In this document: piece after piece, positions 28,837 through 40,214 of the stretch | Layout: every line of letters starts with the position of its first letter | Numbering within the stretch: the stretch's first letter is position 1 | Assembly: GCA_001839685.1 (NCBI GenBank) | Contig: MLAK01000769.1 | Coordinates: forward strand, 1-64,000 | Direction of reading: 5' to 3' | Length of the DNA: 64,000 bases | Source: Tritrichomonas foetus | Taxonomy: Eukaryota; Parabasalia; Tritrichomonadida; Tritrichomonadidae | Position numbers and translations under genes: made by a program | The notes under the pieces: generated by a model | The model's input: the letters and a program-made list of their open reading frames with translations, nothing else | Told to the model about the DNA's origin: nothing | Database searches by the model: none

Positions 28837-31800
28837 CTAGCCAAATTCGATTGAATAAGGGATGAATAAAATCCTTCCATCTTTTGCTACAACAACAACA
28901 GCTTGCAAATCATTCAAATAATTCAAACTCGATACAGGCGAATGGCATCTGAAGAAACTTTCATCAATATCTAAATAAAATACTTCAAATGCGAATAATT
29001 TTCCACGTTCGTCACTTACAAGCATATAATCAAAACCAGAATTTGATGTCCAATGTGACCAAGCAATAATTCCGAAACTTATTTTCTTCTTCCTAAGTTG
29101 AATTCCATTAATATTAAAAACATAGAGATAATGAGACAATTTTCCTTGCTTCAATTTTGTTGCATAGATAACAATGAATCCCCAACCAGAAGTAACAATG
29201 ACCAGACAAGGCTTAGCTCCTTCTAAATCAATAACACGAACAGTTGAACCTTTATTAAGAGAATTTATTATTAAAGAACCATCGCGAGTCCCAATAACTG
29301 CAACAAAAAACGTTTGACTGATACAAACACATGAAATTGAATCTCGATAAGAAGGCATTGTCATAATTGGTGTTTTAAATGCATTAGAATCAGTACATTT
29401 GTAAATATTCAAAACTGCATCATTTCCAGCTATTGCTAACATGTCTCTAGTTGAAGCAATTGCAACTGCATCACTTGTTTGATTTGGCATTAATTCAATA
29501 TTTCCTGTGTTAACATCAACAATCATGACTTTATATGTAGAATTGGAAATAACTGCAACTTTTTCATGAAGAAGTTGGGCAAATGAATTTGGCTGCCCAT
29601 AAAAATCGATTTTGTATTCATCATATTTGTGAATTCGTTTTGTAGTGAATGTCATTTTCACATCTTTTATTACTGATAACGGTGTATCATTTAAATTATT
29701 TAAAAAATGCAAACTTGTATCACTTACTGATTGTGGAATACTTTGTCGTCGTATAATTTCTTTTTCTAAGCCATCTAAATTGATTTCTTGAGCAATCTTT
29801 AGCCGAGAAAAGTCAGCAAAGTGTGATGTAAGTGTACCATCTGATGTGACAACAGTAACTTTATATTTTAAGTTAGTTAAATCTTCTACACATGAGAAAG
29901 AAACAGGAAGTGAACCAGAACAATTTGATGTTGCGTTTGTTGGTGGACGAATCAAATAAGGCTGTTTAAAGTATTGTTTTGGCAAAGTTTTAGCCATTTT
30001 CGTAGGATGTGGTTCTTTAAACAACTGTGGTGGAACTTGACCAACATGAAGTAATGTATTTTCAATAAATGCTCTTCGTTTTGGATCAGAAAGGCTTTCA
30101 CTTTCATTCCAAATATCCTCATACATTTCCGGTCGAAATGAATTCAGAGGACTATGCTGCTTAATTCCCCAAATCAAATCAATCCAACGATTCAGAACTT
30201 GAGAAACAAATTCACTTTCAAGGCCTTTTCGTTGAAGATAAATAAATTCATCAGCAGTTTTAGCCCATTCTGGTAATTTAACGTCACCATTATTATTAGT
30301 TCCAAGGTCATAATGATTTAAATTCAGAAGAAATTCAGGCATGAAAAAGAATTCAGGTATCATTTCTCGGTAATCATTCTGTCTTGTTACAACTTGTGTG
30401 AAAGTGCGTGAAATTGAGGAAAACAAACGAGATGGATTATCGAATTTACCATCTTGGAATGAAACATGTTCAGATGTAAAAGGTTCAAGACGAAGAAGGT
30501 ATAAGCATGCACTTAATACATTAATATTACCAGTATCATACATGTATGGTTCAATTCCACCGATTTCCATTTGTTTATATCTTTTTACTAATCCTGCAAG
30601 TCTATCATCATTTAATGCACCAATTGGCTTGCTCATATCTCTAAAATTAGAAGATATATTTAATAATGGTGGTTTATTTCCCGTGTAAACCCCATAAGTC
30701 CATGGAAATAGTGGATATTGAGTTAAATCATTAAATGTCCTACCACTCATCATATTTAAATGAATAATATATTCGAAATTGGAAATTTCACCATGTATCC
30801 ATTTTTCTGTGATGTTATGCGCTTGGAAATATTGATAAAAATCAACAGTTTGAACATGAATTGCATTAGGTAAAGACAACGAAGAAATTTTCTTAAGGAT
30901 TGGTAAAGAATTATGATAGTGGAAGTGAATATAATAACATCTTCCATTTGTTGTGAAAATTTCAATTGAATTTGGACGATGATAAGAGCGTCTAAAGAAT
31001 AGATGTTGTATTTCAGATAATAATACAACTTTTGGTGGTCTATGTTCTGTTGCAGCAAATACAATTTTAATGAACTCTTTAGTTAAGTAAAAAGTTCCAT
31101 TGATTTCATGCTTTGTTGTAGTTGTTGGTGTGATGTATTCACAAGGAGCTTCAAGAATGACTTTCTTGAGTTGAGAATTTTTATTATCTTGTCTATCATC
31201 TTGTGTTGAATTGTCAGTATCACTAATTTCAAGTAGAGGTGAAGGTGTATGTTCATTATAACGTGAGGCACGATGTTCAAGATCGTCTTTAATTGCTTGT
31301 TCAGCAGCTTGATCAGGAACATCAGTAGAATCAATGGAATCTGTGTGATTCAATGAATCATTGGATTTTGATGATGAAACTATACTTTTCTTATGATCAT
31401 CAAATTTCCAATTTCTTTTGATTTTGAATGGGCAAAAGTATGCACAAAAAGTATTATCACGTTTAAAATGAGCTTCACCATGTGTATTACAATCCCAAGG
31501 AGCATGATCAATTGCTAAACATCTCCACAGTTTCATCCATTCTCGGCGGTTTTCGTCTTTTTGTCGAACATTTTTATTGAATCCATCACTTAATTGAGCT
31601 TGACAGAAAGTTAATTCTGGATAATTAATAATTTTCAAGTTTCTCATGGCATTCTGTGTTAAGTCTTTTAATTTAAAGAAAGAAGTAATACAAAGGTGAC
31701 TTATTTCATTTTGCTGCATGAAGCGATGTTGTTGAACACAATTAAAAGCACCCTCATCGATTTCATGTGATGTTTTATTAGTTAATAATTGATTGCTTCC

Positions 31801-34800
31801 ATTTTTTATTACATGATGATTGATTAAATCAATGGCTGGTTCATATTGGTGAATTTCATCATTACTTAAATTAATATGGTCAAGGTGTGATTCAACAAAA
31901 GATAAATCTTCTCTTAAAATGTAAGCTAGAATCACTAAATATGCTTCCATGAAAGATTTGTTTCTAATTGGTGCAAACATATTAGCAAATAATTTAGCGA
32001 TATCAATGTCGGTCCATTTCATTTTTCTATCGAATCTAACGCTGAATCTGTTAACAGAAAAAGGAACAGAAAAATTATTAATTTTTTCCATAACATTACT
32101 CATTTTGTGAGATTCATTCAAAAATTCACGAATATCTAAGGAATGAAACTTCTGAGGTAGTTTTGAATGTTCTTTATTGTGATCAATGTGACCATCAGAA
32201 ACTTTATAAGTATTTTTTTGTGGTGGTATGACGGAATTAGGACTAAAATGGTTTGTACGAGTAAGTATAGAGCTTACTGATCTTGGCGGAAATGTACTAG
32301 TAAAGATTGAAGATTCAAAAACAAATTTAAACATTTGCTCAATTTGTGTTTTTGATGGTGAGAATAAATAATATGTACAAAGTTTAAAGAAGATAGATGC
32401 TGTGTTTTCATTGTACATTCTTTCATCATTAGAAATCAAAAGAAGAAATGATTTCACTATCGGTGCTGATTCTTCATTTAAAATTAATCCAATATTAATA
32501 ATCATTGCAAAAATGTTTGGCCAATGTGAATCAGGAAGTTTCACAAAAAATTGAAGCATTAATTTCTGGATTCTAGAAATATGGTGATAGCAAAGGATTA
32601 CTGGCCACATACACCAAGAAATATCAATACAATATTCTTCGTTTGGCTTGAGTTGATGAATGAACCATTCAACCAAATTTTCGTCAAGTTTCATTGACAC
32701 AAATGAGCATAAAGGTAGCATTTCTGGATATGATGAAGACATTAAATTAACCAATTGTTTAAATATTGACTCATTGATATTAGATGGTGAAAACTGGCCT
32801 TGTAGTTTAACTAAATGTTGCTGAAGTGAATTTCCTTTGAGGATTTCATATTTATGAAATGAAATTATGATTTCAACAACCAAAACGTTAATTTCTTCAT
32901 TATGTTTGTTGAAAAGTCCATATAAAAAGTAAACAATATCAATTTGGGATAAAATATGAATTAATGGAGAAGGACTAAATGTTGTAATACTCTTTAAAAG
33001 GCGTAATAAATCAGGAATCTGTTTCATTTCACCACATGTAGTACAATGGCTAGCCAAACATTGATAGTCTTCTACAGTAAATTTTTCAGTTGACATAATT
33101 AAGGCACAGTGGCTCAAAAGTTGGCGACATTCTGAAATATTAAATTCATCACCCCGTTCAATCATGATATAATCTTTCTCTTCATTGACTTGTTCATACC
33201 AATAATATACACGCATTAAATATAAAATATCTTGAAATGATATAAGTTTTGAAAGAAAAGATTTCAGTGATGGGAATAAAACTCTTGCCCAATGTTTTAT
33301 TATTCGTAAATGGTTTTCTGCATCAGATCGAATCCAAATATTCATATTTAATAATATGTTCCTTAATATATTGGCTTGTAATCTGATAGATGTAAATGAT
33401 TGCATCATTGAAAAGAATTGTAAATATAGAGAATAATCACTATGTTTTGAAGATGCAGATAAAAGAAGATGCGAAATAATGGCGAAGCCTTTTGCTCTTC
33501 TAAATGAATCTTGAGCATATTTAGAAATAATTAAAGTATTACTAAATAACTCTGTCACTAATTTGACTAGATTTGGAAAATTATCACCATTTTCTATTAG
33601 CATATCTAATTCACTATATAAAGGCAATAATATAGCAGCTTTACAAAAGTTAATTAAAATGTCAGTAAATGTAGTATTGAATCGGATTGGAGCTGATGAA
33701 ATTTTTGCATCAATATTTGATTTCGAATATTTTACTTTTAATATAAGTTGGCATTTATCTTCATCAATTTGATAAAAGAAAAATGGTTGAACAGATAATT
33801 GACCAGTAACTCGAGGACCCATTTCATAAATGCTCGTGATTTGTTCATCTGTTAGTTCGTGAAACAATCCAATTGCGCCAAGTCGAGAAATTAATTCTGA
33901 TGGAGAAGAATTCGGAGTCACACCACCAATTGTGCATGATATTGGACCAGGATGGAGTTTCATAGTTACAAATTCTAAAGGTTTTGTTTCTTTACATCCA
34001 TAAATAGTTCGCATTTCTGTGATTCCTTCCTCTATATATTCTTTCAGTGTAACAGCAACAAAAGTCCAAGTTGATAGTGGTAAAGGTGCATCAACCTTTC
34101 CATTTGATTCAAAGTTAACCGATCTTTGAGTACAGAACATATTTGTGTAGGACAGAAACCAACGGAGGAAGTTTCCACGTGAATCAGTTAATGTTAAAAT
34201 ATTAGGTTTGTATTGATTTAAAGAAGTGTCTGCGTTAATCCAAAATACAAATGTGAAACCATTTACTAAATCATATGAATTTAATCCTTGGACTTCAATT
34301 TTTGCAGAATTTTCAGTCAATGGAAGTGAAGAAATTGGTAAACGTGATGCATTTAAAGCAATACTATTTATTGTACTTAAATAATGCTTTATATGTAAAG
34401 GCATTGTACGACCATTTCTTGGTGATAATAAAGAAATAAATCTCTGAACAATAGAGACTGATGACATAGTTGATGCAATTCTTTGGAAGAGATTTAAAAT
34501 GGCTTGTATGATTTCAATAGGCGAATCTTTCATTTCAATAATCAAATCAATTAAATAATGATCAAATTCAGAAATATGACATCTTTGACAGTTCAATGCA
34601 GAAAATTGGCAAAGCTGATCCAGAAAGTGAATAGTATCAAGCAATTTATTGTCTTTGAGCGATATTTTCAGAAATAAAGTTAAAATTTTTGGTTGCCTAA
34701 TTATAAATGTTGGTGTTAATGATGGTAAAACTTCACCAGCTATCATTTGAATGAGTTTATTGGTTAATTGTTGTGGAATGTTTTCATTAAATACTATTTG

Positions 34801-36840
34801 AATTGCATTTTCTAATTCCGAAACTTGCAAATTACTTACATTTTGGGCTACTGCTGTTAATGCAAAGAATTGTATACATTGTAAAACATAATTTTGAGAT
34901 AGTTCCGAGTTATTCAGACCATTTAAAGTAGAAAAAATTGGATTGCATAGCGGTTCAAAATATTTTGTGATATTTCGTTGATGAATTAAAGCTTCTGTTA
35001 AAGTAGTTAATAAATCTAAGACTAAAATTACAAACTTTTCTTCAGGAAATAATGGCGCACAAATTTGAACAATTTGAACAAGCATACCTTCTAAAATACA
35101 GGACACCATTTCTTGTTGTTTTGTTAAAAATGACAATAACTTAGATAATACAAAATCACGTAAAGGTACTTCAAATATAAATGATATGAAAAATGAAACG
35201 AAAATGGAATTGGAAAATAATAAGCTTGATGCATCTGGTAATTGTAATAATTGCGTAATTAACAAAAATAATGATGTTCGTGCAATTTCTATTGAAGAAG
35301 TTTCTTTACAATCATACATTGAATAATGAAGTGTTTGATAATACATTGATGTTATCATTAATCCTTTACTTATTGGCTGAACAACGTTCCTATCAACATG
35401 TAATTGCGGGTTTCGAATAACTCTGTGAATAATTTCTGCAAATAATAAAGGAAATTGGACCCATTTTACTAAAACCTGATCAAAACATTGCATGTGTGAT
35501 AAAACTACATCAATAACACCAGTCCTTAAAGAATCAATAGTATCATAATCAGTATATTGATTAAATACTGTAATATCTGGATCAAAGAATGGTTTTTCAA
35601 GCAAAATTGTTAAAACATCTGAACATCGAATAAATTTGATCAATTTCAAACAAACATACAAAAAAACACAGCATGAATCAACTTTATAATCATCTTTAAT
35701 TTTGATTACCAGAGACGAAAATGAATCCAAGATTTTAATTGCAAATTCTTCTCTTTGATGTGCTGCATCTATGATTAAATCAAGTGTTTTAATTAAATAA
35801 GGTGGAACTAATTCTTTATAATTCTTTTTATAAGGAAATTTTATATTAGGTTTGAGATTTATTCCTTTTTTAAAAACAGGAGTATCCCAAAATCGTAAAG
35901 TTACCTCAGGGGATGTGACTGGTGGTAGCTGAATATTTTCATTCTCAATAATTTTTTCTGAAAGTGAAATGAAAGGTGAATGTTCACGAATTGTCCGATC
36001 AATTGAGTTTGCAAAGAGTTCAAAAATGTGAGCAACTTCAGAAACATTTTTTGATAAGTAGCTAAATAAAATAAGAGCTTTTTCATCTAAATCTGATAAT
36101 TTTGATAGTATTGATGTGATGATATCATTTATAGTTTCACATGGGATTTGGTCACCCATCTCACAACATAATTGCTGAATATAATCAAACATTTGATACA
36201 CGTATTCATCTTTGATTTTAGGTGACTTGCAAACAATTGTTTCTGTGGTTTTACTTAACAGAAAAAATGCTTCTTTCGGCAAAAGAATATCTGTTGCAAA
36301 AAGTGATCGAAGGTTATTTAATAAATTTGGAAATTGAGCTTCTTCAAAAAGATTAATATATTCAATAAATGAATAAAAAAACGCAGATAATGCTAAATTT
36401 TGAATTTTTGCAAAAATTGAAAAATTAATTGGTCTCGAAATCTGAAGCAGACAATTCAATAAAGATTCAATATATTTAGCTTTTTTCCCCTTTTTATATA
36501 AATAAATCCACCTTAAATAAAACTGCAGAATGCAAAAAGAAATAAGCGGATAAAATTCTGTTAAATAATTGAAATTTTTCGAAACATATTCCAAGAATTT
36601 TTCATTAAGAGTCCAATGAAAATTACTTCTGTCGAGAATTTCTAAATAACCAATATGATCATTTTGTATCTCTTTCATCAACTTTTTGACTTCATTTGGG
36701 TTCAAATAAATAAATCGATTTGATAGCAGCAATTTTTTAAATTCGTCCGGGCTATCTTCAATGCCTTGTTCAAATCCTATTTTGGTTGATAAAATCGAGA
36801 TACAAAGTTCTTCTTGCGAGTAAAATCGAATTGCGGCCAC
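28837..36840 (-). CDS. Giant BEACH-WD40 protein (neurobeachin/LvsA/WDFY3 group)
   Basis: An open frame of 2667 codons. BEACH proteins are scaffolds in membrane traffic, lysosome fusion and autophagy. Seen in order: long helical repeats (1-830); a ConA-like lectin fold near 840-940 (FTFVFWINADTS, then LSTWTFVAVTL); further helical repeats; a PH-BEACH domain near 1910-1990; the BEACH domain near 2005-2260 (LTQYPLFPWTYG, FRDMSKPIGAL); and WD40 repeats near 2400-2667. No FYVE zinc finger is seen at the end. Start problem: codon 1 is GTG, there is no in-frame ATG before the upstream stop (TAA at 36853-36855), and the first ATG is at 36678 (codon 55). Codons 2-54 look coding, so the true 5' end may be spliced, mis-sequenced or non-ATG. 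Confidence 0.9.
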   Translation of the reverse strand: MAAIRFYSQEELCISILSTKIGFEQGIEDSPDEFKKLLLSNRFIYLNPNEVKKLMKEIQNDHIGYLEILDRSNFHWTLNEKFLEYVSKNFNYLTEFYPLISFCILQFYLRWIYLYKKGKKAKYIESLLNCLLQISRPINFSIFAKIQNLALSAFFYSFIEYINLFEEAQFPNLLNNLRSLFATDILLPKEAFFLLSKTTETIVCKSPKIKDEYVYQMFDYIQQLCCEMGDQIPCETINDIITSILSKLSDLDEKALILFSYLSKNVSEVAHIFELFANSIDRTIREHSPFISLSEKIIENENIQLPPVTSPEVTLRFWDTPVFKKGINLKPNIKFPYKKNYKELVPPYLIKTLDLIIDAAHQREEFAIKILDSFSSLVIKIKDDYKVDSCCVFLYVCLKLIKFIRCSDVLTILLEKPFFDPDITVFNQYTDYDTIDSLRTGVIDVVLSHMQCFDQVLVKWVQFPLLFAEIIHRVIRNPQLHVDRNVVQPISKGLMITSMYYQTLHYSMYDCKETSSIEIARTSLFLLITQLLQLPDASSLLFSNSIFVSFFISFIFEVPLRDFVLSKLLSFLTKQQEMVSCILEGMLVQIVQICAPLFPEEKFVILVLDLLTTLTEALIHQRNITKYFEPLCNPIFSTLNGLNNSELSQNYVLQCIQFFALTAVAQNVSNLQVSELENAIQIVFNENIPQQLTNKLIQMIAGEVLPSLTPTFIIRQPKILTLFLKISLKDNKLLDTIHFLDQLCQFSALNCQRCHISEFDHYLIDLIIEMKDSPIEIIQAILNLFQRIASTMSSVSIVQRFISLLSPRNGRTMPLHIKHYLSTINSIALNASRLPISSLPLTENSAKIEVQGLNSYDLVNGFTFVFWINADTSLNQYKPNILTLTDSRGNFLRWFLSYTNMFCTQRSVNFESNGKVDAPLPLSTWTFVAVTLKEYIEEGITEMRTIYGCKETKPLEFVTMKLHPGPISCTIGGVTPNSSPSELISRLGAIGLFHELTDEQITSIYEMGPRVTGQLSVQPFFFYQIDEDKCQLILKVKYSKSNIDAKISSAPIRFNTTFTDILINFCKAAILLPLYSELDMLIENGDNFPNLVKLVTELFSNTLIISKYAQDSFRRAKGFAIISHLLLSASSKHSDYSLYLQFFSMMQSFTSIRLQANILRNILLNMNIWIRSDAENHLRIIKHWARVLFPSLKSFLSKLISFQDILYLMRVYYWYEQVNEEKDYIMIERGDEFNISECRQLLSHCALIMSTEKFTVEDYQCLASHCTTCGEMKQIPDLLRLLKSITTFSPSPLIHILSQIDIVYFLYGLFNKHNEEINVLVVEIIISFHKYEILKGNSLQQHLVKLQGQFSPSNINESIFKQLVNLMSSSYPEMLPLCSFVSMKLDENLVEWFIHQLKPNEEYCIDISWCMWPVILCYHHISRIQKLMLQFFVKLPDSHWPNIFAMIINIGLILNEESAPIVKSFLLLISNDERMYNENTASIFFKLCTYYLFSPSKTQIEQMFKFVFESSIFTSTFPPRSVSSILTRTNHFSPNSVIPPQKNTYKVSDGHIDHNKEHSKLPQKFHSLDIREFLNESHKMSNVMEKINNFSVPFSVNRFSVRFDRKMKWTDIDIAKLFANMFAPIRNKSFMEAYLVILAYILREDLSFVESHLDHINLSNDEIHQYEPAIDLINHHVIKNGSNQLLTNKTSHEIDEGAFNCVQQHRFMQQNEISHLCITSFFKLKDLTQNAMRNLKIINYPELTFCQAQLSDGFNKNVRQKDENRREWMKLWRCLAIDHAPWDCNTHGEAHFKRDNTFCAYFCPFKIKRNWKFDDHKKSIVSSSKSNDSLNHTDSIDSTDVPDQAAEQAIKDDLEHRASRYNEHTPSPLLEISDTDNSTQDDRQDNKNSQLKKVILEAPCEYITPTTTTKHEINGTFYLTKEFIKIVFAATEHRPPKVVLLSEIQHLFFRRSYHRPNSIEIFTTNGRCYYIHFHYHNSLPILKKISSLSLPNAIHVQTVDFYQYFQAHNITEKWIHGEISNFEYIIHLNMMSGRTFNDLTQYPLFPWTYGVYTGNKPPLLNISSNFRDMSKPIGALNDDRLAGLVKRYKQMEIGGIEPYMYDTGNINVLSACLYLLRLEPFTSEHVSFQDGKFDNPSRLFSSISRTFTQVVTRQNDYREMIPEFFFMPEFLLNLNHYDLGTNNNGDVKLPEWAKTADEFIYLQRKGLESEFVSQVLNRWIDLIWGIKQHSPLNSFRPEMYEDIWNESESLSDPKRRAFIENTLLHVGQVPPQLFKEPHPTKMAKTLPKQYFKQPYLIRPPTNATSNCSGSLPVSFSCVEDLTNLKYKVTVVTSDGTLTSHFADFSRLKIAQEINLDGLEKEIIRRQSIPQSVSDTSLHFLNNLNDTPLSVIKDVKMTFTTKRIHKYDEYKIDFYGQPNSFAQLLHEKVAVISNSTYKVMIVDVNTGNIELMPNQTSDAVAIASTRDMLAIAGNDAVLNIYKCTDSNAFKTPIMTMPSYRDSISCVCISQTFFVAVIGTRDGSLIINSLNKGSTVRVIDLEGAKPCLVIVTSGWGFIVIYATKLKQGKLSHYLYVFNINGIQLRKKKISFGIIAWSHWTSNSGFDYMLVSDERGKLFAFEVFYLDIDESFFRCHSPVSSLNYLNDLQAVVVVAKDGRILFIPYSIEFG

Positions 36841-36855
36841 TGGATAAATTCTTTA

Positions 36856-37527
36856 TAATTCGACCATATATCATCTGAAATTCATAAAATCCCAACTTGT
36901 CATTTTCTAAAAGTTCTGTTGAACTTTTTTATAACTTTCGAAGAAAAATATTCATCGTCGTTTAATTCAAAATCCACTTTTTGAATTAATCTAACTGATA
37001 TTGATTGTATTCAAAATGTGACCTATCTTCATTCGAAAAATTCTGTAGGGGGAAAAATTGTGAGAGGTTCAGCTTTTCTTTTCGTCATTCAATCAACATT
37101 TCGTATGATCATACTAACAACGGTTTCATGAAAAGAAAATATTATCCTAATATTTTTCATTTTAATAGTCTTCATCAGTAAACAAATCAAATGTCCAACA
37201 TTTTAAATTTTTGGAAAAACACGCCAACTGTCATTTTGTATTCGTCAAAAGTAGTATTCTGAGTCTATCAATATATATATCGAAAATCATATCCCCTCAA
37301 AACAACATATATGATTTGAAAAATCATTAAACAAAATATCAATAATGGAAAGAAAAAATAAAAGCGATATAATATTATTTATAAAGATGACAAATTATAA
37401 ATATGCAACAAAATAAAAATTCGAATTAATTTCGCGTCACTACACTTATGCAGCACACCAAAACTAAAAATAAAAAAATACATCTATTAAGAAACATTTG
37501 AACCCAATCTAATCAAAACAATCGAAG
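36856..37527. other. Spacer between BEACH and TAF5 genes
   Basis: About 670 bp, AT-rich. No separate gene seen. I looked here on the minus strand for an upstream exon of the BEACH gene: several ATGs occur but none leads through a convincing GT...AG junction, and the trichomonad 3' splice motif ACTAACACACAG was not seen. Confidence 0.45.
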
Positions 37528-38988
37528 CTAGATATTTCCTGTTTCCATATTATTTTGTCGATCAGAAAAAGACACTACAATCAAGTCTCCTGATTTTGAG
37601 AAATTACAAGAAACAACATTTTCATCAATTCTACAAATTTCTTCCTGATTGAATGATCCATCACGTAAATTAACAGATCCAATTTCACCTTTTGCTCCAA
37701 CCGCATATAAAAACTGCGAATCTTTCGAGAAGAATATATGTCGCACATTTGGTACTTTCATTGGTTTTCTGGTAATGAATTCACCTGTTCCTATGTCACA
37801 CAATTCAAGTTCACCATCATAAAATGCGGCCATTTTACCATCAGGTGAAAATGACAATGAATTATTTCGTGTGTGTTTCCCAATAAATATTCGGACAGAC
37901 TGCGCTTCACGAATATCCCAAATTCTAAACCCAGAATCAAATGCAAGTGATCCTAAAAGTGAACAATTAGGATGAAATGCAACTGATGTGACCGGTGAAG
38001 TGTGTCCAGGCATAACTCTAAATGGTTCTTGTGTTGAAGCATCATACAACTTCACAAGCATGTCATCTGAGCCAATTGCAAATGCACCACCTTGTGGAGC
38101 AAAAGTGGAACACCAAATTGGCTCTAATGAGGCGGTTATTGGTGTCACTTTCCCTTGAGAGTAAAGAAAGGCATTTCCACTTAAATCGGTTGACAACAAA
38201 ATATTGGCTTGATTTGAAATACTTAAAGATGTGATGCATGATGGATGTGAATAAATTGGATCAAAAGTCCTTTTGAATTTATCAATTTTACAAATTTGGG
38301 TATCATATAATGACATGTAAATTGAAGACATGTCTGGAAGTATGGCTGCAAATGAGGCTTCTCTAATTTTAGCATTCAATATATTTAAGTGTGTGGTTGG
38401 TGAGCTATAAGGAAAGGTAAAACTAGGCAATTTATCTTCAACTTCATCATGCAGAATATCTACTGTAATGATATCTGTAATAAATCTGCGTAATTTAGAA
38501 TTCTTCGGGATATTCAAAAATTCATTCAAAAGTTTGTAGGATTCAATATCCATCTTTAAAATATATAATTGTGTTGAAAATAAACAAGATAATTCGTGAT
38601 ATTTCCCATTTGGATCAAGTTTCAAAAATTCAGATATTTCATCCTTGAAATCTTCTGGAAGTGTGTCTGTGTTTTTTTCTGTGAATTCATTGTATGATTC
38701 TGTTTCTTCGTGGAGTCGAAAATGGATGCAAATGTGACAAAAAAGCGGAAATAAAACTTCTTGAATTGGTTTGCTTTTCGGATGCTTTCGGGCGAACGAT
38801 AAATAACACTGGTATAAAACTGGAAGAGGAAGATCGCGAGAACTTCCGGCGCAGATTGAAATTCGGGTTGGAGTTGATTCGACAAAAGGGCAAGATTTCA
38901 TCATTTCATCGAGAGAAGCACCAAATGGTGATGCTTTATCATCGTAATTAAACATCTGGAAAAAAGAATCTTTCATTGACGAATTCAT
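37528..38988 (-). CDS. TAF5: TFIID subunit TAF5-like WD40 protein
   Basis: A 486-residue protein with two parts. The N-terminal helical part (about 30-170) resembles the TAF5 NTD2 domain: LFPLFCHICIHFRLHEE, later LSCLFSTQLYILKMDIES and LRRFITDIITVDI. From about 205 there are six or seven WD40 repeats (GHTSPVTSVAFHPN and FRIWDIREA are the clearest). The combination is that of TAF5, a scaffold of TFIID (and in some lineages SAGA) that helps recognise core promoters. It is shorter than human or yeast TAF5, lacking the N-terminal LisH extension. Other WD40 proteins are possible if the NTD2 reading is wrong. Confidence 0.65.
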   Translation of the reverse strand: MNSSMKDSFFQMFNYDDKASPFGASLDEMMKSCPFVESTPTRISICAGSSRDLPLPVLYQCYLSFARKHPKSKPIQEVLFPLFCHICIHFRLHEETESYNEFTEKNTDTLPEDFKDEISEFLKLDPNGKYHELSCLFSTQLYILKMDIESYKLLNEFLNIPKNSKLRRFITDIITVDILHDEVEDKLPSFTFPYSSPTTHLNILNAKIREASFAAILPDMSSIYMSLYDTQICKIDKFKRTFDPIYSHPSCITSLSISNQANILLSTDLSGNAFLYSQGKVTPITASLEPIWCSTFAPQGGAFAIGSDDMLVKLYDASTQEPFRVMPGHTSPVTSVAFHPNCSLLGSLAFDSGFRIWDIREAQSVRIFIGKHTRNNSLSFSPDGKMAAFYDGELELCDIGTGEFITRKPMKVPNVRHIFFSKDSQFLYAVGAKGEIGSVNLRDGSFNQEEICRIDENVVSCNFSKSGDLIVVSFSDRQNNMETGNI

Positions 38989-39345
38989 TTATTCGAATCT
39001 TTCTCTCTAACCAATTCGATAGGTGACATGTTATATAAAAATTTTACCAAAATCATCAAAACGTATTTGAAACTCCTCCATAGATGAAAATCTCAACTCA
39101 AAATCATTTCTCTCATTATTAAATGCGTTTAATTTTTCTAGATATATCATTTTTAATAGTACCTGAGTGAACTTGATATTATTTTAATCAATCGTCAAAA
39201 TCAGTTTGCATCATTTCTACGTGTTTAAAAAATGTAGCAATTACTTTTAAAAAAAAGGAGAGATTTTATAAAACATGCTGTAATTAATATTTACATCATC
39301 AAAATATAATATTCAGATATGAAAGTCAAGAAATAGATATTCTTT
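38989..39345. other. Spacer between TAF5 and TRM7
   Basis: AT-rich, no gene; it holds the TAF5 promoter, without a clear Inr. Confidence 0.5.
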
Positions 39346-40080
39346 TCACCAGTCGAGGGCTTCTGGCTGTTTATCAAATCCAGAAAGGTCACCAAATGCA
39401 ACAAATGCTGGACAGAGTGGCTTGTCAGCTTCATATTCAGACATTGGGTCGCTTGCTAGCTTCGGCTTGTATCCCTCTGGAAGGTGGAAGCCTTGACAGA
39501 CGATGAATGCTTCAAGTGATGCAACTCTTGATGCGCGTGGCTTCATGGTTGTCACAGTTTCGAAAAATGGCGAAAGTGATGAAAACAAATCTTGAATGTC
39601 GCGGCCGGTGAATACTTTGGCCATAAAAGTGCCACCATTATCAAGCATGAAGCAAGCAATATTGAAAGCCGCAAACACAAGTTGAGATTGCATGAATTCA
39701 TCCAAATCATGCAATCCGGTAACGTCCGGAGCACCATCGCTGATGACTAGCTGTGCTTTATTTCCTTCCATCGCATCGATGACCGCTTGAGAAGTCTCGG
39801 GTGAGGTAATATCGCCACGAATTTGGATTACGCCTGGAATTGGGGCCATTGGCTGGAGATCGACTGCAACAATTCGACTATTGGGAACTGATTCGAGGCG
39901 CTGGGCGCATACTTGCGACCATGAGCCTGGTGCTGCGCAAAGATCGACGATTCGATTGACGTTATCGAAGAGATGGAAATGGTCGGCGACTTGAATTAAT
40001 TTGAATGCTGACCTGGCACGCCATCCTTCTTGTTTGGCGGCCCGATAAAATGTGTCTCGCTGAGATGTGATGGAATCCAT
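39346..40080 (-). CDS. TRM7: tRNA 2'-O-methyltransferase TRM7/FTSJ1
   Basis: This 244-residue RrmJ/FtsJ-type enzyme methylates the ribose of tRNA anticodon-loop positions 32 and 34 from S-adenosylmethionine. The start RAAKQEGWRARSAFKL, the SAM loop DLCAAPGSWSQ (46-56) and DGAPDVTGLHD are near-identical to yeast and human orthologues. The catalytic tetrad K27, D115, K155 and E190 is present. In known systems TRM7 needs helper subunits (Trm732 for 32, Trm734 for 34), which are not in the window. Cytosolic. A tRNA-Arg gene sits 135 bp upstream on the same strand, probably by chance. Confidence 0.95.
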   Translation of the reverse strand: MDSITSQRDTFYRAAKQEGWRARSAFKLIQVADHFHLFDNVNRIVDLCAAPGSWSQVCAQRLESVPNSRIVAVDLQPMAPIPGVIQIRGDITSPETSQAVIDAMEGNKAQLVISDGAPDVTGLHDLDEFMQSQLVFAAFNIACFMLDNGGTFMAKVFTGRDIQDLFSSLSPFFETVTTMKPRASRVASLEAFIVCQGFHLPEGYKPKLASDPMSEYEADKPLCPAFVAFGDLSGFDKQPEALDW

Positions 40081-40214
40081 GAAGAGAGAAATTGAATGTT
40101 ATGGCACTATTCGAATTTTATGAACTTACTTTTCATTGATCAAAAAACTATCTGTATTTTACTATTGTCACTTTACTTTTATTCAAAAAAGGATATGACG
40201 CTTATTTCAAAAAA

